Source of the DNA: a bacterium
GTDB lineage: Bacteria; Spirochaetota; UBA4802; UBA5550
Direction of reading: 5' to 3'
Length of the DNA: 6,065 nt
NCBI GenBank assembly: GCA_024224995.1
Contig: JAAENB010000722.1
Span: forward strand, 1 to 6,065
Of the stretch, positions 1-5,450 are shown piece by piece. The notes below the pieces were generated by a model, which worked only from the letters and a program-made list of their open reading frames with translations, did not search any database and was not told the DNA's origin. Both the position numbers and the translations under genes were made by a program. How positions within the stretch are numbered: the first letter of the stretch is position 1; each line of letters begins with the position of its first letter.

Positions 1-530
1 CCTTCAAGAGCTGCTGCTGCCAGGATGTGCCCTGATTGTTCAGCAAGAGGGACAAAACACTTTTTCCCGTTAAGGATATACGAACCATTTTGTTTAATTG
101 CTGTTGTTTGTAAATCAATGGGGTCAAAACTAAAATTCGGCTCATTAACGGCCAGTGACGCGGGTTTAAATTTCTCTGTGCAGTAGAGCGGCAGGTACTT
201 TTGTTTCTGCTCCTCTGTCCCCATTTCCACTATTGGAAAAAGAAAAAGAGAAGGCACTGTTGCCGCTATGGCATAGGCCATATCCCCATACGCCAATTCC
301 TCAAGAACTATGGCGCTCATTACCGGTGAATATTCAAGCCCATATCCTCCGTATTCCTCAGGGATCATTGATATTGACAGACCAAGATCCCATACTTTTT
401 GAAAAAGTTCTTCCGGAATTGCGCCATTTTCATCCATATCATGAGCAGCATCAATTATATTGTTTTTAACCAGCTTTGCTGCTGTCTCTTTCATTATATT
501 TTGTTCTTCCGACATTGAAAAGCTGAGCAT
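1..530 (-). CDS. Acyl-CoA dehydrogenase-like protein, N-terminal part (cut by window edge)
   Basis: The minus strand is open from an ATG at 528-530 to the window edge, giving 176 codons with no stop; the C-terminal half lies outside. The start follows an AAGGAGGA ribosome site with about five bases of spacing, which favours it over a second Met at residue 6. Residues 1-120 look like the helical acyl-CoA dehydrogenase N domain, with PEEYGG near 57-62, VLEELAYGD near 75-83 and GTEEQKQKYLP near 104-114. The beta middle domain begins around 124 with LAVNEP and later YILNGKK (151-157). Family members are FAD enzymes that form the alpha,beta double bond of acyl-CoA. The canonical TEPxxGSD segment reads NEPNFSFD here (129-136), so Gly-Ser is Ser-Phe, which may alter FAD or substrate contacts. 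The catalytic Glu region is not in the window. It is downstream of the TetR gene on the same strand, with an operator copy in the gap. Confidence 0.88.
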   Translation of the reverse strand, partial: MLSFSMSEEQNIMKETAAKLVKNNIIDAAHDMDENGAIPEELFQKVWDLGLSISMIPEEYGGYGLEYSPVMSAIVLEELAYGDMAYAIAATVPSLFLFPIVEMGTEEQKQKYLPLYCTEKFKPASLAVNEPNFSFDPIDLQTTAIKQNGSYILNGKKCFVPLAEQSGHILAAAALE

Positions 531-594
531 AGTTTCCTCCTTCAACTACCTATTTTTAATTATCAAAAAAATCATCTTGAACATAAATTAAACC

Positions 595-600
595 ATTGTA
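595..600 (-). promoter_or_regulatory. Candidate -10 box for the acyl-CoA dehydrogenase gene
   Basis: Read on the minus strand the hexamer is TACAAT, five of six matches to the sigma70 -10 consensus. It lies 64 bases upstream of the dehydrogenase ATG and one base from the palindrome at 602-615. No good -35 hexamer is found 16-18 bases upstream, so the promoter is either weak, activator-assisted or not real. The position next to an operator supports it. Confidence 0.4.
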
Positions 601-601
601 G

Positions 602-615
602 ACTGACATGTCAGT
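602..615. promoter_or_regulatory. Operator palindrome, copy 1 (perfect)
   Basis: ACTGACATGTCAGT is a perfect 14-bp palindrome in the gap between the TetR gene and the dehydrogenase gene. The same sequence recurs exactly at 1466-1479 and with one change at 1444-1457, on the other side of the TetR gene. A palindrome repeated at the promoters flanking a TetR-family gene is the usual arrangement for the cognate operator. Here it would sit in the -10/-35 spacer of the dehydrogenase promoter, where binding would block polymerase. That the local TetR protein is the binder is an inference. Confidence 0.75.
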
Positions 616-639
616 TCTCACTTTAAAAAAAATATATAT

Positions 640-1260
640 TTAGTCAATCACTTTTTCATGGAAAAAGATGCCTGAGGCAAAAATATCCACAATCTGGCTG
701 GCCAGCTTTTCTATATCCTGGTATTCTTTCTGATTTTTTTTCTTTACAAAATTATAAAAGGCCACTCGAAGAATCCCTCCTCCAAGCAGATTGGCGGTTA
801 GCTCTATATCAATGGTATCTTTTACGTTTTTATTGTTTATACCAAATTGCAGGTCATTTGAAATGATTAGTTTGATCTTATTTTCCAGACGTTTTATGGG
901 TGATTCAAAATTCCCCCCAAGTCCCGGCGCTACCCTCAAAACAATATTACTGAGGTCATGATCATTGGCAAAAAAATGGAGTGTATTCTTTACCCGGTTT
1001 CGCAGATAGTTATAATGCGTTAATCCTTTGGAAGTGAGATCTCCCATATCCTTTATTGCTACATCTTCCCACTGCTTGTAGAAATCTTCCAGTAGTGTTA
1101 TAAATATATCATCCTTGTTTTTAAAATATTGATATACCGTACCACGGGCAATATTCGCTTCCTGTATTATATCCGATATCTGGGTATTATAATAACCTTT
1201 TTTAGAAAAGAGCTTTTTGGCACATTCAAGGATATGTTTTTTTCTTAATTTTGCATCCAT
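640..1260 (-). CDS. TetR/AcrR-family transcriptional regulator
   Basis: This is a 206-residue protein, a normal size for the family. Residues 5-50 form the TetR DNA-binding domain: KKHILECAKKLFSKKGY (helix 1), then a helix-turn-helix around 27-46 with IARGTVYQYFKNKDDIF, the strongly conserved end of the recognition helix and start of helix 4. Residues 55-200 are a divergent helical ligand-binding and dimerisation domain, from which the ligand cannot be read. The start has GGGAGG nine bases upstream. The gene is divergent from the SCP2-ligase-thiolase cluster and in line with the dehydrogenase. With palindromic operators at both flanking promoters, it is probably the local repressor of this lipid pathway, derepressed by an acyl-CoA or related effector. 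TetR regulators of fatty acid degradation are well known, but orthology to any named one is not claimed. The gene is visibly more AT-rich than the plus-strand genes. Confidence 0.93.
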   Translation of the reverse strand: MDAKLRKKHILECAKKLFSKKGYYNTQISDIIQEANIARGTVYQYFKNKDDIFITLLEDFYKQWEDVAIKDMGDLTSKGLTHYNYLRNRVKNTLHFFANDHDLSNIVLRVAPGLGGNFESPIKRLENKIKLIISNDLQFGINNKNVKDTIDIELTANLLGGGILRVAFYNFVKKKNQKEYQDIEKLASQIVDIFASGIFFHEKVID

Positions 1261-1297
1261 AAAACGCTGCCTCCCGGTGGGTCATTCTTGAAAAGTC

Positions 1298-1327
1298 ATT
1301 TTCTTAAGAAACTCATCCCCATGTCAA
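1298..1327 (-). promoter_or_regulatory. Candidate promoter of the TetR gene
   Basis: On the minus strand a perfect TTGACA (1322-1327) is followed after 18 bases by GAAAAT (1298-1303), four of six to the -10 consensus. It would give a leader of roughly 30 bases ahead of the TetR ATG. The stretch 1315-1328 over the -35 box matches 10 of 14 positions of the operator palindrome, mostly in one half, so weak autoregulation is conceivable. Part of that match is simply the TTGACA itself. Confidence 0.4.
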
Positions 1328-1363
1328 TTTTAATTTACTATTGCTGTTAAAAAAAACAAATTA

Positions 1364-1398
1364 GTACTCGGAAGAGTACAGTTCAAAAAAAACTGTAC
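1364..1398. repeat. Overlapping inverted repeats upstream of the SCP2 promoter
   Basis: GTACTC (1364-1369) pairs with GAGTAC (1374-1379) around a GGAA tetraloop. GTACAGTT (1376-1383) pairs perfectly with AACTGTAC (1391-1398) around a seven-base loop. The two stems share the GTAC at 1376-1379, so they cannot form together. The element lies upstream of the plus-strand -35 box. It could be a binding site for a second regulator or a structured leader if TetR transcription starts further upstream. No T-tract follows on either strand, so it is not an obvious terminator. Confidence 0.5.
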
Positions 1399-1415
1399 AA
1401 AAATTGATTTTTTTA

Positions 1416-1444
1416 TTGACACAAAAATGATCATGTCGTAGAAA
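1416..1444 (+). promoter_or_regulatory. Sigma70-type promoter of the SCP2-ligase-thiolase cluster
   Basis: TTGACA at 1416-1421 is a perfect -35 box. Exactly 17 bases later comes TAGAAA (1439-1444), four of six to the -10 consensus. Transcription would start near 1450, inside the first operator palindrome, giving a leader of about 60 bases before the SCP2 ATG. The AT-rich tract 1385-1414 just upstream could act as an UP element. Confidence 0.7.
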
Positions 1445-1457
1445 CTGACATGTCATT
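1444..1457. promoter_or_regulatory. Operator palindrome, copy 2 (one mismatch)
   Basis: ACTGACATGTCATT matches the perfect copies at 13 of 14 positions. It touches the -10 box and would cover the predicted transcription start, a classic repression position. Its centre is 22 bp from that of the next copy. Confidence 0.72.
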
Positions 1458-1465
1458 CTATTTAG

Positions 1466-1479
1466 ACTGACATGTCAGT
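1466..1479. promoter_or_regulatory. Operator palindrome, copy 3 (perfect)
   Basis: ACTGACATGTCAGT is identical to the copy at 602-615. It lies in the early transcribed leader of the SCP2 gene. The 22-bp centre-to-centre distance from copy 2 is about two helical turns, so two repressor dimers could bind on the same DNA face. Confidence 0.75.
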
Positions 1480-1511
1480 TTTATCACCAAAATCCAAAGG
1501 AGGAATTTATT

Positions 1512-2075
1512 ATGTCAGAAATACCAGTGGATACAAGTATCAAAGATCTGCTTACCAGTATTATGCCCAACATCGCGAAGGAATCCCTTGCTGCAAACAG
1601 CGCGGCAAGCGAACTCTCGGGAACTGAAATTTCAATGGTCATTGATGTTTCAGGAGATCAATACAGCTACATTGTTACAAACGGTTCCGATTTGCAGCTT
1701 CAGGAAGGCAGTGTTAACAATGCCATGCTCCATCTCAAAATAACAAAAGAAGACCTGGAAAAAATGATCGCTTCTCAGAATCTCGACATGCTCCTGGGAA
1801 TTCAAAACGATCTTAACCTGGCAAAATATAATGCCATAAAAAGTCTCAGGGGTAGTATTGTTGCTGAACTTACTAACGACGATGGAAGCACGGTTTCCCT
1901 GGAAGCCGTTCTGAACTGCACTGCCGATCCCCAGGCTACATTCAAGATGAAAACATCGGACTCTTCCGCTCTCATGCGTAAAGAAACTAACCCGGTAAAC
2001 CTGTTTATGTCGGGAGCGATGAAGATCGAAGGCGATATGGGATTTGCAATGGCAACCCAGCCCCTGTTTACGTAA
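1512..2075 (+). CDS. SCP2 sterol-binding domain protein
   Basis: This 187-residue protein starts at an ATG eight bases after AGGAGG. The C-terminal segment NPVNLFMSGAMKIEGDMGFAM (160-180, with the KIEGD core at 171-175) is the hallmark of SCP2 domains, small alpha/beta proteins with a hydrophobic tunnel for lipids or acyl-CoA. No signal peptide or membrane helix is visible, so it should be cytoplasmic. At 187 residues it is longer than a single SCP2 domain of about 100. Residues 37-96 and 112-186 look like two related units, each with strand-rich sequence followed by a helix-leading T(K/S)(E/D)D...L pattern, but only the second keeps the canonical end. It is the first gene behind the operator-controlled promoter, 139 bp ahead of the ligase gene. 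Its likely role is binding or presenting the hydrophobic substrate, an inference from family and context. Confidence 0.85.
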   Translation: MSEIPVDTSIKDLLTSIMPNIAKESLAANSAASELSGTEISMVIDVSGDQYSYIVTNGSDLQLQEGSVNNAMLHLKITKEDLEKMIASQNLDMLLGIQNDLNLAKYNAIKSLRGSIVAELTNDDGSTVSLEAVLNCTADPQATFKMKTSDSSALMRKETNPVNLFMSGAMKIEGDMGFAMATQPLFT

Positions 2076-2114
2076 CAAAAAAACACAGGGCGATAAAATT
2101 TTTGGAGGGTTTTC

Positions 2115-2148
2115 ATGTCAACACATAACAACTATTATATGTTGACAT
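2115..2148 (+). repeat. Hairpin A in the SCP2-ligase spacer
   Basis: ATGTCAACA (2115-2123) pairs with TGTTGACAT (2140-2148). The stem continues past one mismatch with ATAA (2125-2128) pairing TTAT (2135-2138), so 13 of 14 positions pair around a six-base loop. There is no T-tract, so it is not a standard terminator. It contains the start codon of the 26-codon ORF in its left arm. Confidence 0.55.
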
Positions 2149-2195
2149 TAATTCCTGTCTCCCGGGACACCCGTTCCGGCGAGATAAGGAATTAA
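2115..2195 (+). CDS. Candidate 26-codon small ORF between SCP2 and ligase genes
   Basis: An ATG at 2115 follows GGAGGG (2104-2109) by five bases, as good a ribosome site as those of the large genes. The frame runs 26 codons to TAA at 2193-2195, beginning MSTHNNYY and ending SGEIRN. It resembles no family I recognise. It ends six bases before the ligase Shine-Dalgarno site and its codons span both hairpins described below. Translation through them would disrupt the structures, as in leader-peptide or translational-coupling arrangements. It may instead be a decayed start of a lost gene, or a chance ORF. Confidence 0.35.
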   Translation: MSTHNNYYMLTLIPVSRDTRSGEIRN

Positions 2196-2196
2196 T
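2147..2196 (+). repeat. Hairpin B, imperfect palindrome just before the ligase ribosome site
   Basis: ATTAATTCCT (2147-2156) pairs perfectly with AGGAATTAAT (2187-2196). After a small internal bulge TCTC (2158-2161) pairs with GAGA (2181-2184), leaving a GC-rich apex with CCGG at 2162-2165 and 2176-2179. It shares two bases with hairpin A and ends four bases before the ligase AAGGAGG. It may act in mRNA processing, stability or translation control of the ligase gene, or be a small dispersed palindrome. Confidence 0.55.
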
Positions 2197-2214
2197 AATA
2201 AAGGAGGAGCTCGT

Positions 2215-4071
2215 ATGTCTGAAAACAAATTTCCATGGTTCAATGAATACAAGTTATTTGGAATCCCAAAATCATTTAAGCCATACCCCGAAGAACCGGT
2301 TTGCGATATTCTCGAATTGACGGCGAAAAAATATAAAAACGCCGGACTTATTCAAATGAATTACAAAATGCCCTACCCCCTGGTTAAAGATCACGTGGAC
2401 CGGCTGGCAACCGCCTTATACAACATGGGGCTTCGTAAAGGAGACAGTGTTGCCACGATTCTTCCCACATCCATACAATTCGTTATTGCCGACTACGCGA
2501 TCTCGCGGGCAGGCTGCGTTCATATCCCGGCCAGTTCCCTTGAACCGGCCAAAACCCTGGAACACAAATTCGAAGAAGGCAAGCCTAAAGCGGTCATCTG
2601 CCTTAATGATTATCTCACAACTGTTTTACCGGTAGTTGAAAAACAAGGAATCCCTCATTGCATCGTCACCCAGATTAATGATTATTCCCTTGTTTCCCAT
2701 GACCGGGGCGAACGGGAACATATTCACGGCACCATATGGTTGACCGATCTTATTGCCGACACTCCTCCCGCGCCGCCTGATATTGAATTTAATGTTGAAC
2801 ATGATCTTGAAACACTGCTTTTTACCGGGGGTACTACAGGCCTGCCAAAAGGCTGCATGCTTACTCACCGGAACATTTACGCCAATGCTATTCAGAATTC
2901 CCATGTCATGGGTCAGTCAGTTAACCTGCTCCGTGGTGCTGTTGCTGTTATACTTGGTCTCCCTTTTTACCATTCCTATGGTCATACTATTATGCATACC
3001 ATGACCTACAATGGTTTTAATCAAATCCTGGTTCCCGACCCCCGCGATACAAAAGGAATGGTTAGAATGATAAAAAAATATTACCCGATTCTTCAATTCG
3101 GCGTGCCAACCCAGTTCATGAATCTGTCCAATGAAGATTTAAAAGGAATTGGTATTATTGGGATATCCGGTTCGGCACCGCTCTCTCCCAATACACAGAA
3201 AGAATTTGAACAAAAATCGAGCGGTGGTATTATGGAAGGATACGGCCTCTCCGAAATGTCTCCTACAACCCACCTGAACACCTCGTTTCTCATCAGGGTT
3301 TTGGGAGGGCGCACTCCTGTCCGGCTCACCAGTTCCCTTCTTGCGTTCCCGGGTGTCTCGTACACGTTAAACGGAATGCTGCGATTGGCCGGCAGCAGGA
3401 ATGTTGGCCGCATGGTTACCAGCGTTATGTCCCGGCTGGTAGAACGAAGCTCCGCTAAAAGCTCCGCAAAGCCGGCCAAAACGGAAAGAGAAAAACGCGG
3501 CACTACGGGAATTCCCTATCCCGATACTGAAGTAAAACTTCTTGATATAGACAGCGGTGAACGGCTCACCTGGAACGATATCAGGAACGGTAGAACAGGT
3601 GAGATGTGTCTTAAGGGTCCGCAGCGTATGCTGGGATATTGGCCCCGGCCGGGCAGCGGTCTTGATGAAGAAGGTTTTGTTCGTACCAGCGATGTGGTTA
3701 AAGTCGACAAAAACGGGTACTTCTATATTGTGGACAGAACCAAAGACATGATTATTGTTTCCGGCTATAAAGTATACTCCCGTGAGCTTGATGATATCCT
3801 TATTAACCATCCTTCTATTACCGTTGGCGCCACTGTGGGCATTCCCGACAAAGAACGGGAAGGGAGTGAAGTGGTTGTTGTTTTTGTTCAATTAAAAGAC
3901 GGTAAGAAACATAGAATTTCCGAAGACGATATCCGGCTATATTTAAAACCAAAAGTTGCCAGGTACGCGGTTCCCAAAATCGTGCGATTTATCGACTCCA
4001 TGCCGCTGACCGCTATGGAAAAGGTCGATAAAAAACACTTGCGGAAGATGGCGATGGAAGATGGAGGATAA
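2215..4071 (+). CDS. AMP-forming acyl-CoA ligase (fatty-acid-CoA synthetase-like)
   Basis: This 618-residue ANL-superfamily enzyme should activate a carboxylic acid through an acyl-AMP intermediate to its CoA thioester. The ATG lies seven bases after a perfect AAGGAGG. Visible motifs are the P-loop LLFTGGTTGLPKG (201-213), LPFYHSYG (249-256), GISGSAPLS (316-324), the adenine-site YGLSEMSP (343-350), TSD with ribose-binding Asp493, DRTKDMIIVSGYKV (507-520) including hinge Arg508/Lys510, and the C-terminal PLTAMEK with probable catalytic Lys603. The usual Gly before that Lys is Glu602. The enzyme looks intact. An insertion of roughly 75 residues (about 354-428) follows the YGLSE motif: first hydrophobic and Gly/Leu-rich, then Ser/Ala/Lys-rich. 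Typical relatives pass directly to the GTTGIPYPD-like segment seen at 429-437. Chain length or ring preference cannot be read. It is the second gene of the cluster, supplying CoA esters for the dehydrogenase and thiolase. Confidence 0.93.
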   Translation: MSENKFPWFNEYKLFGIPKSFKPYPEEPVCDILELTAKKYKNAGLIQMNYKMPYPLVKDHVDRLATALYNMGLRKGDSVATILPTSIQFVIADYAISRAGCVHIPASSLEPAKTLEHKFEEGKPKAVICLNDYLTTVLPVVEKQGIPHCIVTQINDYSLVSHDRGEREHIHGTIWLTDLIADTPPAPPDIEFNVEHDLETLLFTGGTTGLPKGCMLTHRNIYANAIQNSHVMGQSVNLLRGAVAVILGLPFYHSYGHTIMHTMTYNGFNQILVPDPRDTKGMVRMIKKYYPILQFGVPTQFMNLSNEDLKGIGIIGISGSAPLSPNTQKEFEQKSSGGIMEGYGLSEMSPTTHLNTSFLIRVLGGRTPVRLTSSLLAFPGVSYTLNGMLRLAGSRNVGRMVTSVMSRLVERSSAKSSAKPAKTEREKRGTTGIPYPDTEVKLLDIDSGERLTWNDIRNGRTGEMCLKGPQRMLGYWPRPGSGLDEEGFVRTSDVVKVDKNGYFYIVDRTKDMIIVSGYKVYSRELDDILINHPSITVGATVGIPDKEREGSEVVVVFVQLKDGKKHRISEDDIRLYLKPKVARYAVPKIVRFIDSMPLTAMEKVDKKHLRKMAMEDGG

Positions 4072-4184
4072 CTAAGTTACTGAGCCCGGTAAATGAGTGA
4101 GACTTCCTTCGGGAGGTGAAACAAGAATATTTTCACCTCCCGAAGGAAGTCTCACTCATTTACCGGGTGCAACAACTAAATTAC
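4070..4184. repeat. Perfect 37-bp-arm palindrome flanked by near-identical 11-bp direct repeats
   Basis: Bases 4085-4121 are the exact reverse complement of 4131-4167, a 37-bp stem with no mismatch and a nine-base loop (4122-4130). The arms begin CCCGGTAAATGAGTGAG and end next to the loop in GGGAGGTGAAA. No T-tract follows, so it is much longer than, and unlike, a standard terminator. The palindrome is flanked by AACTAAGTTAC (4070-4080) and AACTAAATTAC (4174-4184), 10 of 11 identical, as a target duplication of an inserted miniature element might be; the left copy overlaps the ligase stop codon by two bases. Removing one repeat plus the insert would leave a 48-bp ligase-thiolase gap. The transcript could form a long double-stranded RNA, a possible RNase III site or a 3'-end stabiliser for the upstream mRNA. 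The mobile-element reading is inference. Confidence 0.85.
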
Positions 4185-4223
4185 AGACGTAACAATAATT
4201 AATACAATTAAGGAGAACACTAT

Positions 4224-5399
4224 ATGAAAGAATGTGTATTTATTGACGCGGTACGGACACCGAACGGAAGGGCGCACCGGGAAAAAGGATGGTTCCGCCA
4301 CCTCAGACCCGATGAGATGCTTACTGCCGTTTACAAGGGGTTATTCGAAAGAAACGCTGCTGTTTCCCCCGAAGCTATAGACGCGGTGTTTGTTGGTTCA
4401 GCCAATCCTTCAGGCATGCAAAACGATATTGGCAGGCTCGCCTGGCTTGCTTCAGGCTATCCCGATTCCGTGCCAAGCAACACCATTACCAACCAGTGCC
4501 CTTCGGGTATGTCCGCCATTATGCACGCAGCGCGGTCTATCATTACCGGCGAAAATGATATTATGATCGCTGCCGGTGTTGAAGACATGGAAAAAGTTCC
4601 CATGGGTTCCAACATGGACTTTCCTCCACGGCTTCTTGAACACTATAACGGGGCCGATCTGCTCATGGGCGCTACCGCGGAAAAAGTCGCGGAGCAGTGG
4701 AATATCTCCCGTGACGACATGGAGAATATGTCCGCCTGGTCAAATATAAAAGCAGCCGAAGCAAGAAACGCGGGGAAATTCAAAAGTGAGATAATCCCCC
4801 TTATGGGGCGCAATGGCGATGACAAAGAATTTCTTGTTGAACATGATCAATGGATCAGGGATACCGTTGACAAAGACCGCATGAAGCAGATGATATCATC
4901 CTTTAAGCCAGGTGGTGTTGTTACTGCCGCAACAGCCTCCCCTCTTACCCAGGGAGCCACTGCACTGCTGCTCATGAGCCGGGACAAAGCCGATGAACTT
5001 GGCCTGCCTTACACGCATAAGTACAGCTTTGGTGTTATGGCCGGGTGCGATCCCACGGTTATGGGCATTGGGCCTATTCCTGCCGTTAAAAAGCTCTTTG
5101 AAAAAACCGGGCTTTCACCAAAAGATATCGGTCCGATTGAACTGAATGAAGCATTTGCCAGCCAGTCACTGGCCTGTATCAGGGATCTTAAATTAGATAA
5201 TGAGAATGCTCCGTTTGACCGGGTTAATCCCTGGGGCGGTGCGTTGGCATTAGGTCATCCTCTTGGGCAGTCGGGCGCGCGGATTACCACAACGCTGCTT
5301 AATATTATGAAAACGGATTATCCCGACGCGAAGTACGGGCTTGCTTCGTTGTGCGGCGCTTTTGGGAATGCCGGGGCCTTGTTGGTGGAGAAGGTTTAA
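4224..5399 (+). CDS. Thiolase (acetyl-CoA C-acyltransferase)
   Basis: This 391-residue protein has the normal length for a bacterial thiolase. The ATG lies eight bases after AAGGAG. Degradative thiolases cleave 3-ketoacyl-CoA with CoA to acetyl-CoA and a shortened acyl-CoA; biosynthetic ones run the reverse. Visible residues are the nucleophile Cys92 in NQCPSG, the NEAFA motif (308-312), His345 in LGHPLGQSGAR and the second catalytic Cys377 in SLCGAFGNAG. The covering loop segment is present (148-181, MGATAEKVAEQW). The substrate-binding stretch reads TAATASPLTQGA (234-245), closer to the TAANSTPLTDGA style of FadI-type beta subunits than to the TAGNSSGISDGA of classical enzymes, with Thr replacing the usual Asn. 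NEAF separates it from SCP2-thiolases, which carry HDCF at this position. All catalytic residues are intact. In a ligase-dehydrogenase context the degradative direction is more likely. It is the last gene of the cluster, followed by a terminator-like hairpin. Confidence 0.94.
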   Translation: MKECVFIDAVRTPNGRAHREKGWFRHLRPDEMLTAVYKGLFERNAAVSPEAIDAVFVGSANPSGMQNDIGRLAWLASGYPDSVPSNTITNQCPSGMSAIMHAARSIITGENDIMIAAGVEDMEKVPMGSNMDFPPRLLEHYNGADLLMGATAEKVAEQWNISRDDMENMSAWSNIKAAEARNAGKFKSEIIPLMGRNGDDKEFLVEHDQWIRDTVDKDRMKQMISSFKPGGVVTAATASPLTQGATALLLMSRDKADELGLPYTHKYSFGVMAGCDPTVMGIGPIPAVKKLFEKTGLSPKDIGPIELNEAFASQSLACIRDLKLDNENAPFDRVNPWGGALALGHPLGQSGARITTTLLNIMKTDYPDAKYGLASLCGAFGNAGALLVEKV

Positions 5400-5420
5400 G
5401 AAGTTATGAGTTGATGTTCG

Positions 5421-5450
5421 GTGGAGCATCTTTTTCAAAAGATGCTCCAC
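5421..5450 (+). terminator. Hairpin terminator after the thiolase gene
   Basis: GTGGAGCATCTTTT (5421-5434) is exactly complementary to AAAAGATGCTCCAC (5437-5450), 22 bases after the thiolase stop. The GC-containing outer ten pairs form a solid stem. The bases after it, ATGATGTTTTAC, give only a short T-tract, so termination may be partial. It is symmetric and could also serve transcripts from the right on the minus strand. Confidence 0.62.

Noticed and set aside
233..469. Plus-strand 78-codon ORF
   Set aside because: It is antisense to the well-supported acyl-CoA dehydrogenase reading, has no family features and no ribosome site.
1427..1440. Additional operator half-site CATGTC between -35 and -10
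   Set aside because: Only 7 of 14 positions match the palindrome and its spacing to copy 2 is 17 bp, out of phase.
1650..2131. Two minus-strand ORFs opposite the SCP2 gene
   Set aside because: Both are antisense shadows of a coding frame with a clear SCP2 motif and a good ribosome site.
2115..2148. Possible fourth TetR operator (ATGTCAACA ... TGTTGACAT)
   Set aside because: The half-sites resemble TGTCA but are in the opposite relative order and far apart, unlike the contiguous palindrome at the other three sites.
3093..3891. Long minus-strand ORFs opposite the ligase gene
   Set aside because: They run opposite intact ANL motifs and have no recognisable domains; open antisense frames are common in such genes.
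4085..4167. Simple intrinsic terminator
   Set aside because: A 37-bp stem without any following T-tract on either strand does not fit a Rho-independent terminator.
4180..4208. Promoter for the thiolase gene (ATTACA, 17 bp, TACAAT)
   Set aside because: The boxes are fair, but transcription would start within the Shine-Dalgarno site and leave almost no leader, so co-transcription from upstream is preferred.
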